Origin: Tipula vernalis
Lineage: Eukaryota; Arthropoda; Insecta; Diptera; Tipulidae
DNA length: 64,000 nucleotides
Assembly: GCA_958295665.1 (NCBI GenBank)
Contig: OY282560.1
Span: forward strand, 208,366,420-208,430,419
Direction: 5' to 3'
In this document: piece after piece, positions 23,190 through 34,317 of the stretch
Layout of the letters: each line of letters begins with the position of its first letter
Position numbering within the stretch: the stretch's first letter is position 1
Notes under the pieces: generated by a model
The model's input: only the letters and a program-made list of their open reading frames with translations
What the model was told of the DNA's origin: nothing
Databases searched by the model: none
Position numbers and translations under genes: made by a program

Positions 23190-24655
23190 GTCATTTCCTA
23201 AAAAACCAAGAATTTTGTTTCCCGATTAATTTCATTTCTCGAGAATTCGAGAGTTTTAAAATTTTTCTCGAGTAGTGTCGGGAAATAACGGGAAGTTTTG
23301 TCATCAGTAATTTTGAGTTGAAGTACAGGCCAAAGAGTAAACAGAGTATTTTTGTTGCGATGACGTTGATTCACAATATGTATTTCGAAATTCGTAAAAG
23401 TTACAAAATTATGATCCAAAGCCCACTCTACTCACTCTCAGGGCCTGTCATATGGGGGTTCGGCAGATATGAGGCACCCGTCTCGCTGACTGATGGGGCC
23501 TCGAGTTATTTGAAAAGCCAAGAAAAACCGTGGTTTACACAAGTATTTACAGCCGTGATAATTTGAAACATAATACCTAAAGAAAATCGACATCACGATC
23601 TATTCAGCAATATAATGAAATGAAATGATTCGATGAAATGAATTTTGCTCAGGTAGTACTGAAAATATCTGTGTGTTGTTATTGATGGCAGAACTGTACG
23701 TAGATAGAGAAGCCTTTAGCCGCTGTTTAGCAAAAAAATATAAAATTTGCATCCGGGCCACTTGATTAAGATGGCCAGTTCTACACTCTCTATAGGGTTA
23801 GTGAAATTTTTGGTTCCATTTTTTCATTAATTCGACTTTGATTTGAATAGTTTCAAGTGTTTACTTTAAATTTAGTATCGACTAAACATGAACTTAAAAG
23901 AAAATTGATTCCTTAATCCAATGATGTCATAGGTTACGATTTCATCGAACTTTTATTTTTTAGATATTGGTACAAAATACAATGAAATTTTGTTACTGTA
24001 ACGGGTGTTACTTTAACGTATAGTATGCAAAAACTCGACTTTGGATTGTGTTTAAGCTTATTTCGATGAAATACATTAAATACTTAATTAGACGAAAGCT
24101 AATCAAAATTGTTGAAATCAAAATGTCAATCGAACAATACAATCAACAAGCAAACAAAGCCCGAAAACAAGACTCGAGACAAACTAACAATAGAGAATAT
24201 CAAAGTATCAAAGAGAATACGGACGAAAGTAATGAATGGCGATGAAAACCGTCGGTTTTCCCAAAAAAAAAAATGGAAATAAGCTCGAAAAATTACGGAA
24301 TTAAACTCAGAAACTAAGTTTTTTTACCGTATTCCACTTTTCCTGCAAATTAAAGTCAATCCAATTCGGCGACTTAATTTCGGGGATCCTCTACTTATAC
24401 GTAACGATAACGGTTTTTTATAAACACATTGTCCTCTATCAAACCCCTTCAATGTAGTAGTGTTAGTGATGCACATCGGACACTGTATAAAGCTTTAATT
24501 ACATTTTTTTTCCAGAAAATGTTTTAAAATTCCCATTTAAAACAACATTATTTCTCGAGAAACAAGAATTCCCGAAAGTAATGAAATAAAATCTCTCGAG
24601 AAACAAGATTTAAAAATTCGTAGAGTCTCGAGAATTCTCGAGAATAATTCCCGAT
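23190..24655. repeat. Paired palindromic CTCGAGAATTC-rich patches
   Basis: Two patches (about 23190-23295 and 24530-24655) share words such as TTTCTCGAGAA, CGAGAATTCTCGAG and TTCCCGA, in a setting of ACAAGAATT- and TTAAAA-like words. They look like diverged copies of one repeat and preview the vocabulary of the field at 25.1-26.7 kb. The DNA between them has no supported gene; a stretch at 24820-24970 ends like a pogo-type terminal repeat (TTTCACTGTA) but has no confirmed partner. Confidence 0.5.
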
Positions 24656-25119
24656 CGCAATATCTAGTTGTGCATGCTTCACATATGTAATTCAAGATAA
24701 TCGTATAGTAAAGTATTGTAGTATTCATGTGAATAATTAGGAAGTTTTCTTACATGTACGTACGTCTGTATAAGAGAGATAAATGGTCATGTTAGAGGAC
24801 AGTATTTCTTCACCAAAGCATGAAGTAATAATGGTCGCGGTCAGGTCGACGCGGTGGTCTTTTAAGGGAAACGATTTTACTATATAGAGAAGTTGTTTTA
24901 TAAAAAATTGGTATTTTTAAGAGGTGGCCTTTTTCGAAGGGTGGTCGTCTGTGGAAGTTTCACTGTAGTCGCTTTTAATAATAACGAAAAACAGCGCAAT
25001 GTAATTAATCTCAAAAGCCTCAATGCTTCAATAGAGAATTCCGCTCAACGATCTCCAAATCGCTTAAAATCTCGAAAATCTTTTAAAACACTGGATGATT
25101 TCGAATACTCTGGAATACT

Positions 25120-26720
25120 AAATTTCGAATTATCTTGAAAATTTTGGAAAATCCCGAAATGTGGAATAATATAACAATACATATAACACAAAAGCAGCTC
25201 ACAAGTGATTTCCAAAATTTTTGAACATTTTTAAGAATAGTTCTAATAATTCGAAAATCAACGCCATGTGAACCCCGAATAACCTGAAAACCTCAGATAT
25301 ATAAATCTTCAAAACGCGTATAAACTCAAAATTCTTGTTAAAACCTCGGATAATTTCGCGAGTTAGAGTACGAGCAAAAGTTCGAAATATTCTTGCGGAC
25401 AATCGAATAGCTATCGAAAATGTTAAACATTCTCGAATAATTTCGAAAATCTCATAGACTCTTGAGAATAATCCCAAATTCTCAAATATTTGATAAAATT
25501 TGAATCATTTTTCAGTACCTGGCCTAAAGTTCAAAATTACGAATTATCTTGGAAATTTTCGAAAACATCGAATAATATAAAATAACAACACGCCAAAGCA
25601 AATTAAAAATAATCGAAAAATTTGGAATATTTTGACCATTTTAAATAATCCCAAAAAAAGTTTAATAATTCGAAAATCGAAATAGAAAACGTCTACAACC
25701 CATTAATCTCGGAAATTTTGTTAAACCTCGGATAATTTCGAATAATCTAAAATATTAATGAATATTCCGTTTATTTTCGAATAATCGAATAATCTCAGAC
25801 CCTTTAGAAAAATTCCAAATATTTACGTACGTACCTGGACTAAAACTAAATACGAAAATTTTCGAAAATCCCGAAATGTGGAATAACTTTTAAGAATATC
25901 ACGCAACAGAAAATTGCAAAGAATCTCGAAAAATTTGGAACATTTCCCGCCAAATTAACGCCAAGTAAATCTCAAATTACCTAGGCCTCTTTCATTGTCC
26001 TTTAAACCGCCTATAATCTGGAAAATCTTGTTTAAACATCGGATAATTGCGAATATTCTTAGACAATCGAATATTCTCGAAAATTGCAAACTATCTCGCA
26101 AATTTCAAAAATCTCCCAAACATTTTAGAAAAATTCCAAATTCACAAATATTTGTTAAAATTTGAATAATTTTATTCAAACTTCGGATTATTTCGGGTAA
26201 TTCAAAATACTACTGAAAATTCCGATTAGTCTGAGACAATCGAATAATCCCAAAAATGTTATATCACTTTTCGAATAATTTGGAAAATCTCACAAACACT
26301 TTAGAGTAATCGCAAATTCTCAGAATTAGGCCAAATTGTCAAGTATTTGATTATATCTAAATAACATTTCACTACCTGGACTAAAACTAAACATGGAAAA
26401 TTTCGAAAATCCCGAAATGTGGAATAACTTTAAGGAACATCAAGCAACATCAAATCGCAAATAATCTCGAAAAATTTTGAACATTTCCGATAATACTCTA
26501 ATAATTCGAAAATTAACGCCGTTAACGCCCTTTCATTGTCCCTTGCCTATAATCTTGAAAATCTTGTTTAAACATCGGATAGTTTCGAATATTCGGGCAG
26601 ACTCTTTAGGATAATCTTAAATTCTCAAATATTTGATAAAATCTAAATAAATTTCAAAATCGCAACTAGATTCAAAATTTTCGAAAATCTTCTTTAAAAA
26701 ACCTCGGATAATTTCGAATA
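25120..26720. repeat. Field of diverged long repeats with TTCGAA words
   Basis: At least four diverged units begin with a common word, AATTTTCGAAAATCCCGAAA plus TGTGGAATAA, near 25140, 25550, 25860 and 26395. After each, the same order of sub-motifs recurs: CTCGAAAAATTTGGAACATT-like, CTAATAATTCGAAAATCAAC-like, a cue such as TTTCATTGTCC, then TTGTTTAAACATCGGATAAT-like. Spacing is irregular (about 310-535 bases), so units have lost or gained parts. No coding frame survives across it; the short frames within are accidents of the repeat. Confidence 0.75.
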
Positions 26721-26989
26721 ATCTAAAATAATAGCGAAAATTTTGAATATCTCGCAAATCTCAAAATGTTTTCTAATAATTTCGCAAATCGAGAAAGAAA
26801 GGGTTTGCGTTTCTTTGCGAACTTCGAAAATTTCGAGTTAAATCTTTTCAACTCAAAACCCACAAGAAAATATTTTTCAGATAACTTTATTTCCCAAAAT
26901 ACAAATTTATTAGCAACCAACCTGTTTTCATTAAATAAAGTAACACTTGAGGGTCGACTAAACTTAAAACATGACAATAAACAAAGGGT

Positions 26990-28730
26990 CAAGTAGGAAA
27001 ATCTGGTTTTTAAATCTAGAACAGTTTCTATAGTTGTATGTTGTATAAACCAAATTTCGAATAGTTAAAAAAAATCTACAAAATTTCGAAAAATTTTAAA
27101 TTACCTCAAAATATCGGAAATGGGAAAACGGTTGTTTTAAACTGAATTAATTTAATCTCAAATAGTTTTATGGAACGTCAAATAATTTCGAAAGTGGGCG
27201 TCTTTAGAGGATCAAAACAACAAATTGGGTATTTATTCATTGGAAAACGCAACTGAATCATATTTATGATGGTAAAACAAAGTCACACATGTAGCTTGAG
27301 GTCACAAGGCGCAATCGCTCAAGTCAAACTTGATAATTTTATAGAAGAAATGGAAAAAGTTAAATATTGTAAACTCATTTTGGGCTATGTCGGCGCCTTA
27401 AATATGTTCACGAACACTAAACCCTAATTTCGCTCTAAACTTCAAAGTTACTAGTTCAAAATTACTCATATTTAACAACTATTTAGGCACTACTCCACAA
27501 CCAACGTTTAAGCCTATATATAAAGTTAGATATAATTCTCTAGTTTTCACCAATTAAATTGAACTTTCTTGTACAGATTGGTTTCTATATTTTTATCTAG
27601 TTAAAAATTTACAAAATTTTCTTCAATTTTGAGTGCTATTCATAGAGATTAAACTATTACTATTAGCAACAATTTTTAATAAACAATTTATCTGCTTCAC
27701 TAGCCGATGGAAGGGAAGAGGAACACGGAAGTCACTTGCAAGAAGGTGCTTTTGAAACCAGAGTTTCAATCCATGTAAATAGCTAAAAACATCATTTGAA
27801 CTTTGGTCTAAATAGCTGATTAAAGAGTAACCTGTAATACCGATGGCTTAAAAGTAACCAGTCCAAAAGTACCTATCCTTATCTCTTATAGATTTTTAAT
27901 TGCTTTTATTTCTTGCACTATGCATTTCTTAATTCCAATTCCTTTCATTAAAAGTAAAGTTTTCCACGATAAATTTCGTTATTCCAAGTATTTATGTGTA
28001 ATTCGAAATTTTATTTGTATGCCACCAACCTGTTCAACATCTTGTTGTCACTTTTTAAACGTTTTAATTGTATGTCATTTAACATTTTTATAATTTTCTC
28101 GGTCTTGATTTCATAACATTTACATACATATGTACAACTGAAACGTCACTTGTGAGTACCAATTAAATCTTTTAACGCGCCTTAGTATATTATAATATAA
28201 TGATTAATATTATTATTAACGCGGTCTAATTCGTCATTCAAATATCTAAAGCATCACGTTGGTTAAATATTTTCCATGGGATATCTAAGAAATATTCATC
28301 TAAGCATAACAAAAATAAATAAATGAAGTAAACAAAACAAAACAATTCAAAATTTCTATTGTTTCATGACATACCAACCAAAGTTTGTGTGAAAAAACGT
28401 TTGTCTAACGACGTAGACTGTGTCTTGCCAAATACAGATAAAATGAGCGTCTCAACCCTTTAATACAAAAAATTTACATACAAATACAGAAGCGCATGCA
28501 TTTGACAGTTGTGATCAAATCGTCTTGAATGGGTTGAATATTAATTTATGTAAACAAATGTAACAAGAAAAGTGTTTTTTTTCTTTCTTTGTAAAATTAG
28601 GTTAACACTTGCGAGCTTGTTTCGTATTTTATATTCGTGTTGTTAGAAATGGTGCAAAATATGACAAATAAGATTAAGATAAAAACAAAATCATTATGAA
28701 ATGTAACAAATATACATTGTAAAGTTACTT
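26990..28730. other. No gene seen (intronic)
   Basis: AT-rich DNA between the repeat field and the third ZP exon. Its last bases (28731-28732 and below) are the 5' end of that exon's downstream intron, read on the minus strand. No further exon was found. Confidence 0.5.
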
Positions 28731-28732
28731 AC

Positions 28733-28799
28733 TGTTTCTTGTGGCATTGTATTACAACTTCGTAATGGCAGCTTGTATTTCAGTAATCCTTGGTGGTTC
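28733..28799 (-). CDS. ZP-domain protein, exon 3 of those in view (ZP-N end)
   Basis: A 67-base minus-strand exon. The acceptor is a pyrimidine-rich tract ending ...CATATTGTAG before 28799, and the donor after 28733 is a perfect GTAAGT. It starts with one base that completes an Arg codon left open by the 37751-37913 exon, then encodes 22 residues: NHQGLLKYKLPLRSCNTM, then PQET, ending on a codon boundary. The LPLRSCNTM word, with its Cys, is characteristic of arthropod ZP-domain proteins of the apical extracellular matrix. In them this part is followed by a YFNTIV-like stretch. I found no such continuation lower down, so the next exon probably lies before base 1, giving a third intron of more than 28.7 kb. 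Only one of the three frames is both open and phase-compatible. Confidence 0.85.
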
Positions 28800-28801
28800 C
28801 T

Positions 28802-30070
28802 ACAATATGAAAAGATTTATAAATTAATAAAAATTAATTAGTTTTTATTATATATAAATAAACAATCATTTATCATATTCTAATTAAACTAATATCGTAA
28901 TTGGTATTGCAAGGTGATAAAAGTGGATCAAGTTTACTCAACATGTCATATCGTTCGTTTATTTAATTGTAATAATTACATAGTAATTGTTGGCGTTTAT
29001 TTTTTTTTTAGAACATCTGTACAAATTGATTTTGTATTGATAAATCGTTTGAAACACGCAACTATGATGTATCTTGTTTGGTACATACTAAGCTGGAGGC
29101 AAAAAATATATGAGTGATATCATGAAATAATGAAATTTCTCATCATTCAATTTCAATGGAATTGACCTAGATTTTCATACATTAATTTAGTTAAGTTTTC
29201 AAGTTTTAAGCAAACTGCACCCAAATTTTTATTTTACTGAAATTGAAGATTTTTGAGATCATTAGAATTGAATATTTTGAGATCAAAGAGATCATTTTTT
29301 TTTTTTTTTGGTGATTTGTTATGTCAAAGTGTCTTATATGTGCTAATACGTTTGTGTTAATGCTGTAATGATAGAATACAATAATTTTTTTTTCTAATGC
29401 CAACGGTTAGTATATCGATCCTCAGTTGGTTGTAAAGGGTTTGGCTATGGTTTGAAACAGGGTGTGGTCAATTCAGGCTGAATAATATTACCTTAAATGA
29501 ACATTAATTGGATAAAGTCTTATCAAGAAAAGACGGAGGTATTTTTGATATAAATTAAAGCCACCTGCCGTAGTTAACATTTGCAATACTATTTATTACT
29601 TAACCCTCAAAACTGCTTGGATTCAAGATTGGCTTGCGTACCACCTTTCGAGAAGGTTTTGAGATGATTCAAAAATTTGAGAATTTGTTCAAAAAACTGC
29701 TCCACAACCTTTAAGTTTAAAGAAATTAAAATATGTTTCCAACTTTTCATATGGACTACCGCAAGTCATGCATAAAATTTGCATCGTTAAATCAAGGATG
29801 GAAAAAAGAGAGCGTAGAAAAAAGAGAACAAAAGTCCTAAAGTCAAATGATTTTTCTGGAATAAGAGAAGTCTAATCTTTTAATATGCACACTACGATGG
29901 ATAAAATATCAAATGGCACTTTTGATTTCTATTGAACAGATTCCATCGGATACCTCGTATAACATTTGATGTAAACATTGCTTGTTATTTATATGGCCAA
30001 CCTCATACTACGGGCATTCGCGGAACTTCGTCAAGTCCACGTTCTTCAAGTCCACACCAAGAGCATTCGA
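28802..30070. other. Intronic DNA, no gene seen
   Basis: Part of the 9-kb intron between the ZP exons at 28733 and 37751. AT-rich, with a long T run near 29287-29310. No domain or splice-flanked frame seen. Confidence 0.5.
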
Positions 30071-30330
30071 GAAATATCATTTGACATCGGGACTTTTAGT
30101 TTTTGTTAAACAAATTTGGTTCGTTTTTGTTCGTGCTTACCACGGAGTTTCGAGAAAAATCATTTGACTTTGGGAATTTTGATTTTTGTTTGCGCGACTT
30201 CGTACAGTGTTTGATTCAACAATTGCTTGTTATTTGGACCGGCCATTTGAAAATTTCTATAACTAGCTTATACTATGGCTATTCGATAAAAATCATTTGA
30301 CTTTGGGATTGTTGATTTTTGTTCAACAAA
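30070..30330. repeat. Degenerate tandem repeat, about three units
   Basis: The phrase ATCATTTGACTTTGGGA..TTTTGATTTTTGTT recurs near 30076, 30159 and 30287, each time after a word like CGAGAAA or CGATAAA. A second shared word (TTGCTTGTTATTT) occurs near 29980 and 30222. Units have diverged in length and sequence. Confidence 0.65.
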
Positions 30331-30959
30331 TTTAGTCAATTCTATCCTTTGTCCTAAAACACAAAATTCGCCTAAATGTGTACATATTTTGTTACTCACA
30401 CATTTGCATTTTTTGATATTTCCGAAGATTTTTTTTTAGTTAGTTAGTGCATTCCCGACCCTGTTAAAGTTAGCCGAAATTTTTAATATAGGCCTTTAAT
30501 TCAAACGAACTTTCCCGGGCCCCCCATATGAAACTTGACGTGATAATTTTGGCTAGGCACACTAATTGTAACACTTTCCAGACATGGTACTTTAAAGGTT
30601 GAATTTATACAGATTTTTAAATTTTATATTGCGCTCCTCTCAAAATCACTTTGTTTTTAACATGGAAATACCTGCTTAAAGTTTTTTTTACAATTTTTCA
30701 TTTTATATGAAATATGTTTCGGCTGAAATATGTAGGCTTGTAACTTTCAGCTGAGATATGCAAGATACTGTCTGCGTTATCGATATTTTTACCGTTGGCT
30801 GAAAACTTTATGCATTTTCATAAGTTTTCATATTTCGATAATTCAGAATAAATAACTTAAAGTAAAATTTCGTTTTAATGAGGAAAACTGCGGCATAGAA
30901 TATTATAAAATTATCTAATTTCGGTAATTTAAAAATTTAATTGTTATTTAGAATAAAAA

Positions 30960-31600
30960 ACTTTGTATCAATCTTAGATCAAGAATAATAAATTCAAATG
31001 GCGGATCAAATATGGCGCCTGAAAACTTGAAAAAAAAAACTGATTTATTACAATTTTTTGAAATCTTGGCTTGTAATCAAATAAGCATTTTGACCATAAA
31101 TTCGAAATCAGCAACCCTAAAAATCCTTTTGCATAAACGTTTATCAAAAAAGTCAAAAAATTACAAGAAATATGTTTTACTAGTATTTTATTGCGGCCAT
31201 ATTGGAGCCGCATAAATTCGAATTAGGGGCTTAAAAAAACTCTGTTTACAAAGTTTAGTGCCAATTTTGAAATACTTTAAGAAACATCCATTTTCATGGA
31301 TTTTACAGCGGCCAAATTCCTAACCTAAATTGAAACTTTGTCCGAACTTCATAGGAAGGAGTTTTTGCAGTCGCGGGTTTAAAGTTATAGACAAAATGCT
31401 TGTTTGAATAAAATTAAATTTAAAAAATTCTATTTAATCAGCTTTTTTTTACTTGAAAGTGGCCATAAAGCATCCGCCATTTTGAAGGTTACACCGGCCA
31501 CATTGAATCCGCCATCCTTAATTATAAAATTAGAACCTTAAATTCGTAATCAGCGATTTGAAAAACTTTTAGTAACGAGTTTAATTGCTTAATATTAATT
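30960..31600. repeat. Degenerate repeats around GGCCAT/GCCGCATT words
   Basis: A block built of phrases such as AAATTCGAAATCAGCAACCC, then AAAAATCCTTTTG (about 31098). Diverged versions stand near 31213 and 31540. Between them are words such as GGCCATATTGGAGCCGC and GGCCACATTGAATCCGCCAT (about 31193, 31492). No coding capacity. It looks like an old non-coding repeat family rather than a gene. Confidence 0.5.
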
Positions 31601-31814
31601 ATTGGACGAATTGCAAATTTTGATGCCTGTGGTGATAACTTATTCGCCTAAATGCCATTTTCAGAGTTAAGATTTTTCAAATAATCATCTTTAGAAATCC
31701 AATGTTCAATTTAATTTAAAAGATAACATTTAAGCAGTTTCTATTAGTCAAAATGACCAAACCAATAACGGCTCATTGGCTTAACATTTTGATTTTATTT
31801 AAAATTAAATAAAT

Positions 31815-32270
31815 AACAGGCCAATTGAAACAAAATACATACCGTCTGTTGCACCAAATTCAACGTCGAAATCCGTTCAACAAATATCAAAAGATTGACA
31901 TATGAATATAGTTTCTAGGATCTCTATTGTATAAGCCTTGAACGTAAAATGTCCCATGGTCGATCCTAGGGGATCAGCGATATAAATAACAGGCAATATA
32001 TACATCCTATATACGGCTTGTTGCATCAAATTTCAATAAGAAATCTGTTCAACAAAAATCAAAAGATTGATATTCGACTATAGTTTCTGGGATCTCTATC
32101 ACATAGGCCTTGTATGTAAAATATCACATGGTCAATCCTAGGGGTTGGCGCTATAAATAACAGGAAATATATATACGGCATGTTGCATCAAACTTCAATG
32201 ACGAAATCTGTTCAACAAAAATCAAAATATTGATATTCGACTATATATTGTAGGATAATTTTTTATAAAA
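31815..32270. repeat. 171-173-bp tandem repeat, about 2.6 units
   Basis: Units start with AACAGG at 31815, 31988 and 32159, giving periods of 173 and 171. Each unit holds, in order, TGTTGCA(C/T)CAAA, GAAATC(C/T)GTTCAACAAA, AAAGATTGA, TATAGTTTCT(A/G)GGATCTCTA and GGTC(G/A)ATCCTAGGGG. The third unit is cut short near 32270, just below the Helitron remnant. Confidence 0.85.
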
Positions 32271-32344
32271 TGTCACGAATGATTTCAACTGCAAATTGAT
32301 TTGTTCATGTTAGATGTTCAAGTTTTCAACCCTGGTAATGGTAA

Positions 32345-33565
32345 TTTAAGGCGCTGTGAACTGAACGGCCACCTTTTAGCAAAGTTGGTGCTACTCCTGT
32401 TGTATCGAATGGTATTACCATTTGTACAATACCTCTACTAAAATGTATCAACATATTGTAAAGTTTATCATACTGGATCCTCCTAGGCCACCCAAGAAGA
32501 ATCAGCCCCCTGATTATTCTCGAAATCTTCGTATAGCGAAAACAATATTTGTGAATGCTGTCAACTGCTGCGGATTCAAATTTCGAATGCGAGTTTCTGC
32601 TTTCTCTTCTTTCTGAAGTACGTTGAATTGTGTAGGAATATTCCGAGTTTCCGTTGGTTGAGGTAGACCAAACTTAGCACCCTCAGCACCCAGATTAAAT
32701 TACATGTTGCTTCACTGTCATCATCTCGCAAAAAACTTAAAGCCAAATCCAACTTGAATTTATCCCAAAGAACCACAGCATTGATGAGATTGCAGAAAAC
32801 AGAAATTAATGCAAAACCTTGCTTCATTTGGTATGCCATTTGAAAAACTAATGCTTCGTCTAAACATTTCTCCCAGTCTCCTCTGAGTCCAGCGAATTGC
32901 GATGAAACGCTACTTCCTTGAAGTTTGAATATTCAAAATAATTTGCAGTTCGCCTAGCTACTCAAATGATGTCGCCCCAGGAACGTGAAGAAGAATCAAT
33001 CGCAAACAAAAACGAATCATTTGATCTAGCTGTGTACATTCTACCAACCATTTTTTGCCGCTCCTCGATGGTACAAGTGATAAGGGATTTTTGTATACTG
33101 GAAATTAGTTGTAAGTCTAGTGATTCCATTTTGAGCGTCGTTTAAAGCTTCATTTTCCCGACCTTCTTCAAAAATTACATCTGCTGTTATGGAGGATAAA
33201 CTTGTGGTCTTATTATTGCATTCGATCTGTCGTACATTGTTGGTGTCTCTAGTAAACATCATATTGCTTCTGATGCATTCACATATCTACAATCGATGTA
33301 ATTGGCAATTTCATCTTGAATTTAGCATTGTTGTTCTTTGTTCAAGGTATCAACGTTGGTAAAATGATGCATAAATCTCAACGTTGATGTGACAATTATA
33401 TTTCAGTAGCAAGTATCTGTTATTATGGTACTGTCGGTTCGTGCCGACGCCGATACAAAGGATACATTCATTTATGTTTGCTGGAAATAGCCTTATCCTG
33501 AAATTCCTTCCATACAATGGGAGGCGATCTCATGCACTCTTGGTAATGAAAATTAAATTTTTATA
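32345..33565 (-). pseudogene. Helitron Rep/helicase polyprotein remnant
   Basis: Read on the minus strand the blocks follow the Helitron order. First comes the end of the Rep-associated region: NNRYLLLKYNCHINVEIYAS (about 33445-33385) and DEIANYIDCRYVNASEA (about 33325-33270). Next comes LILLHVPGATSFE (about 32995-32955), then CLDEALVFQMAYQMKQGFAL (about 32865-32810) and FKLDLALSFL. Then comes the start of the PIF1-like helicase: NPQQLTAF, a ruined Walker A (FLGGLGGSSMI, about 32510-32475, where GGPGGTGKT is expected) and TGVAPTLLKGGRSVHSAL (about 32400-32345). It breaks off there; later helicase motifs are missing. Stops and frameshifts are scattered through it. Helitrons move by rolling-circle replication; this copy cannot. 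Confidence 0.85.
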
Positions 33566-33569
33566 AATC

Positions 33570-34310
33570 ATGGAATCATGGAAGTACATAGAGCAGAGAG
33601 AAAGATATTACAACTATGGTTTGTCAAACGTCTCCTTCCGGAGTAACTATCCCTAACTTTTTTGGAAATGTGTAAGAATCATCTCAGAACCTTCCAGATT
33701 CAGATGGTTGCAGTGCTGGGCTGACGTATCTACATGCTTATCTAATTTGTGTTTTAAAGTGCAACCTATTATTGAGGGCGCCTATCATCTCATGATATAA
33801 GGATTTAATGAACTTTATCGCGTAAGCGTTTTTTTGTTGTATTCTGATTTGAGCTTTCAAGCACCCACTGGAATGATTGATGAGAGGAAATCTGAATATT
33901 GGTTCATAACTATTGATTGCTGTACAATGGTCTGGTTGAATAAACAAAAAATGGTCTCATTACGCGTCAGCACGAGAAAAGTTGTCTACTGTGAAAATCG
34001 GAAAGCTTTATGAATTGTATTGTAGGCTTTATGAAACGCTTTAAAGTTTTTTAAATGTCATCAGTATTCTCTATAAAAAGCAAAAAAAACAGCATATACG
34101 CAACAGCGATGACTGATTCGCTCTAATCAGTTAACCTCAAAATGTATAAAACAAATGTAAATAAATATATTGAATCCAATAATAATTGTTTATAAAAAAT
34201 ATAAACTCTTAAAATCTATTTAAAGAAAGAGCTTTTATTTATTTTTTTTAAATTGTTAGTATTTAAATTCAAATCAGATGAGATTATGTTAAAAGGGGTC
34301 TTGGATGCAC
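33570..34310. other. No gene seen
   Basis: Could include the N-terminal part of the Helitron (read leftward), but no conserved word was found. Frames here are unassigned. Confidence 0.4.
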
Positions 34311-34317
34311 ATGTCGT

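Noticed and set aside
24820..24970. pogo-type element end (GTGGTC words, TTTCACTGTA)
   Set aside because: No matching left end could be found, so no element can be defined.
23190..26720. Heat-shock element arrays in the TTC/GAA-rich region
   Set aside because: The TTC and GAA words are mostly spaced 0 or 4 bases apart, not the 2 bases of a heat-shock element, and there is no gene to control.
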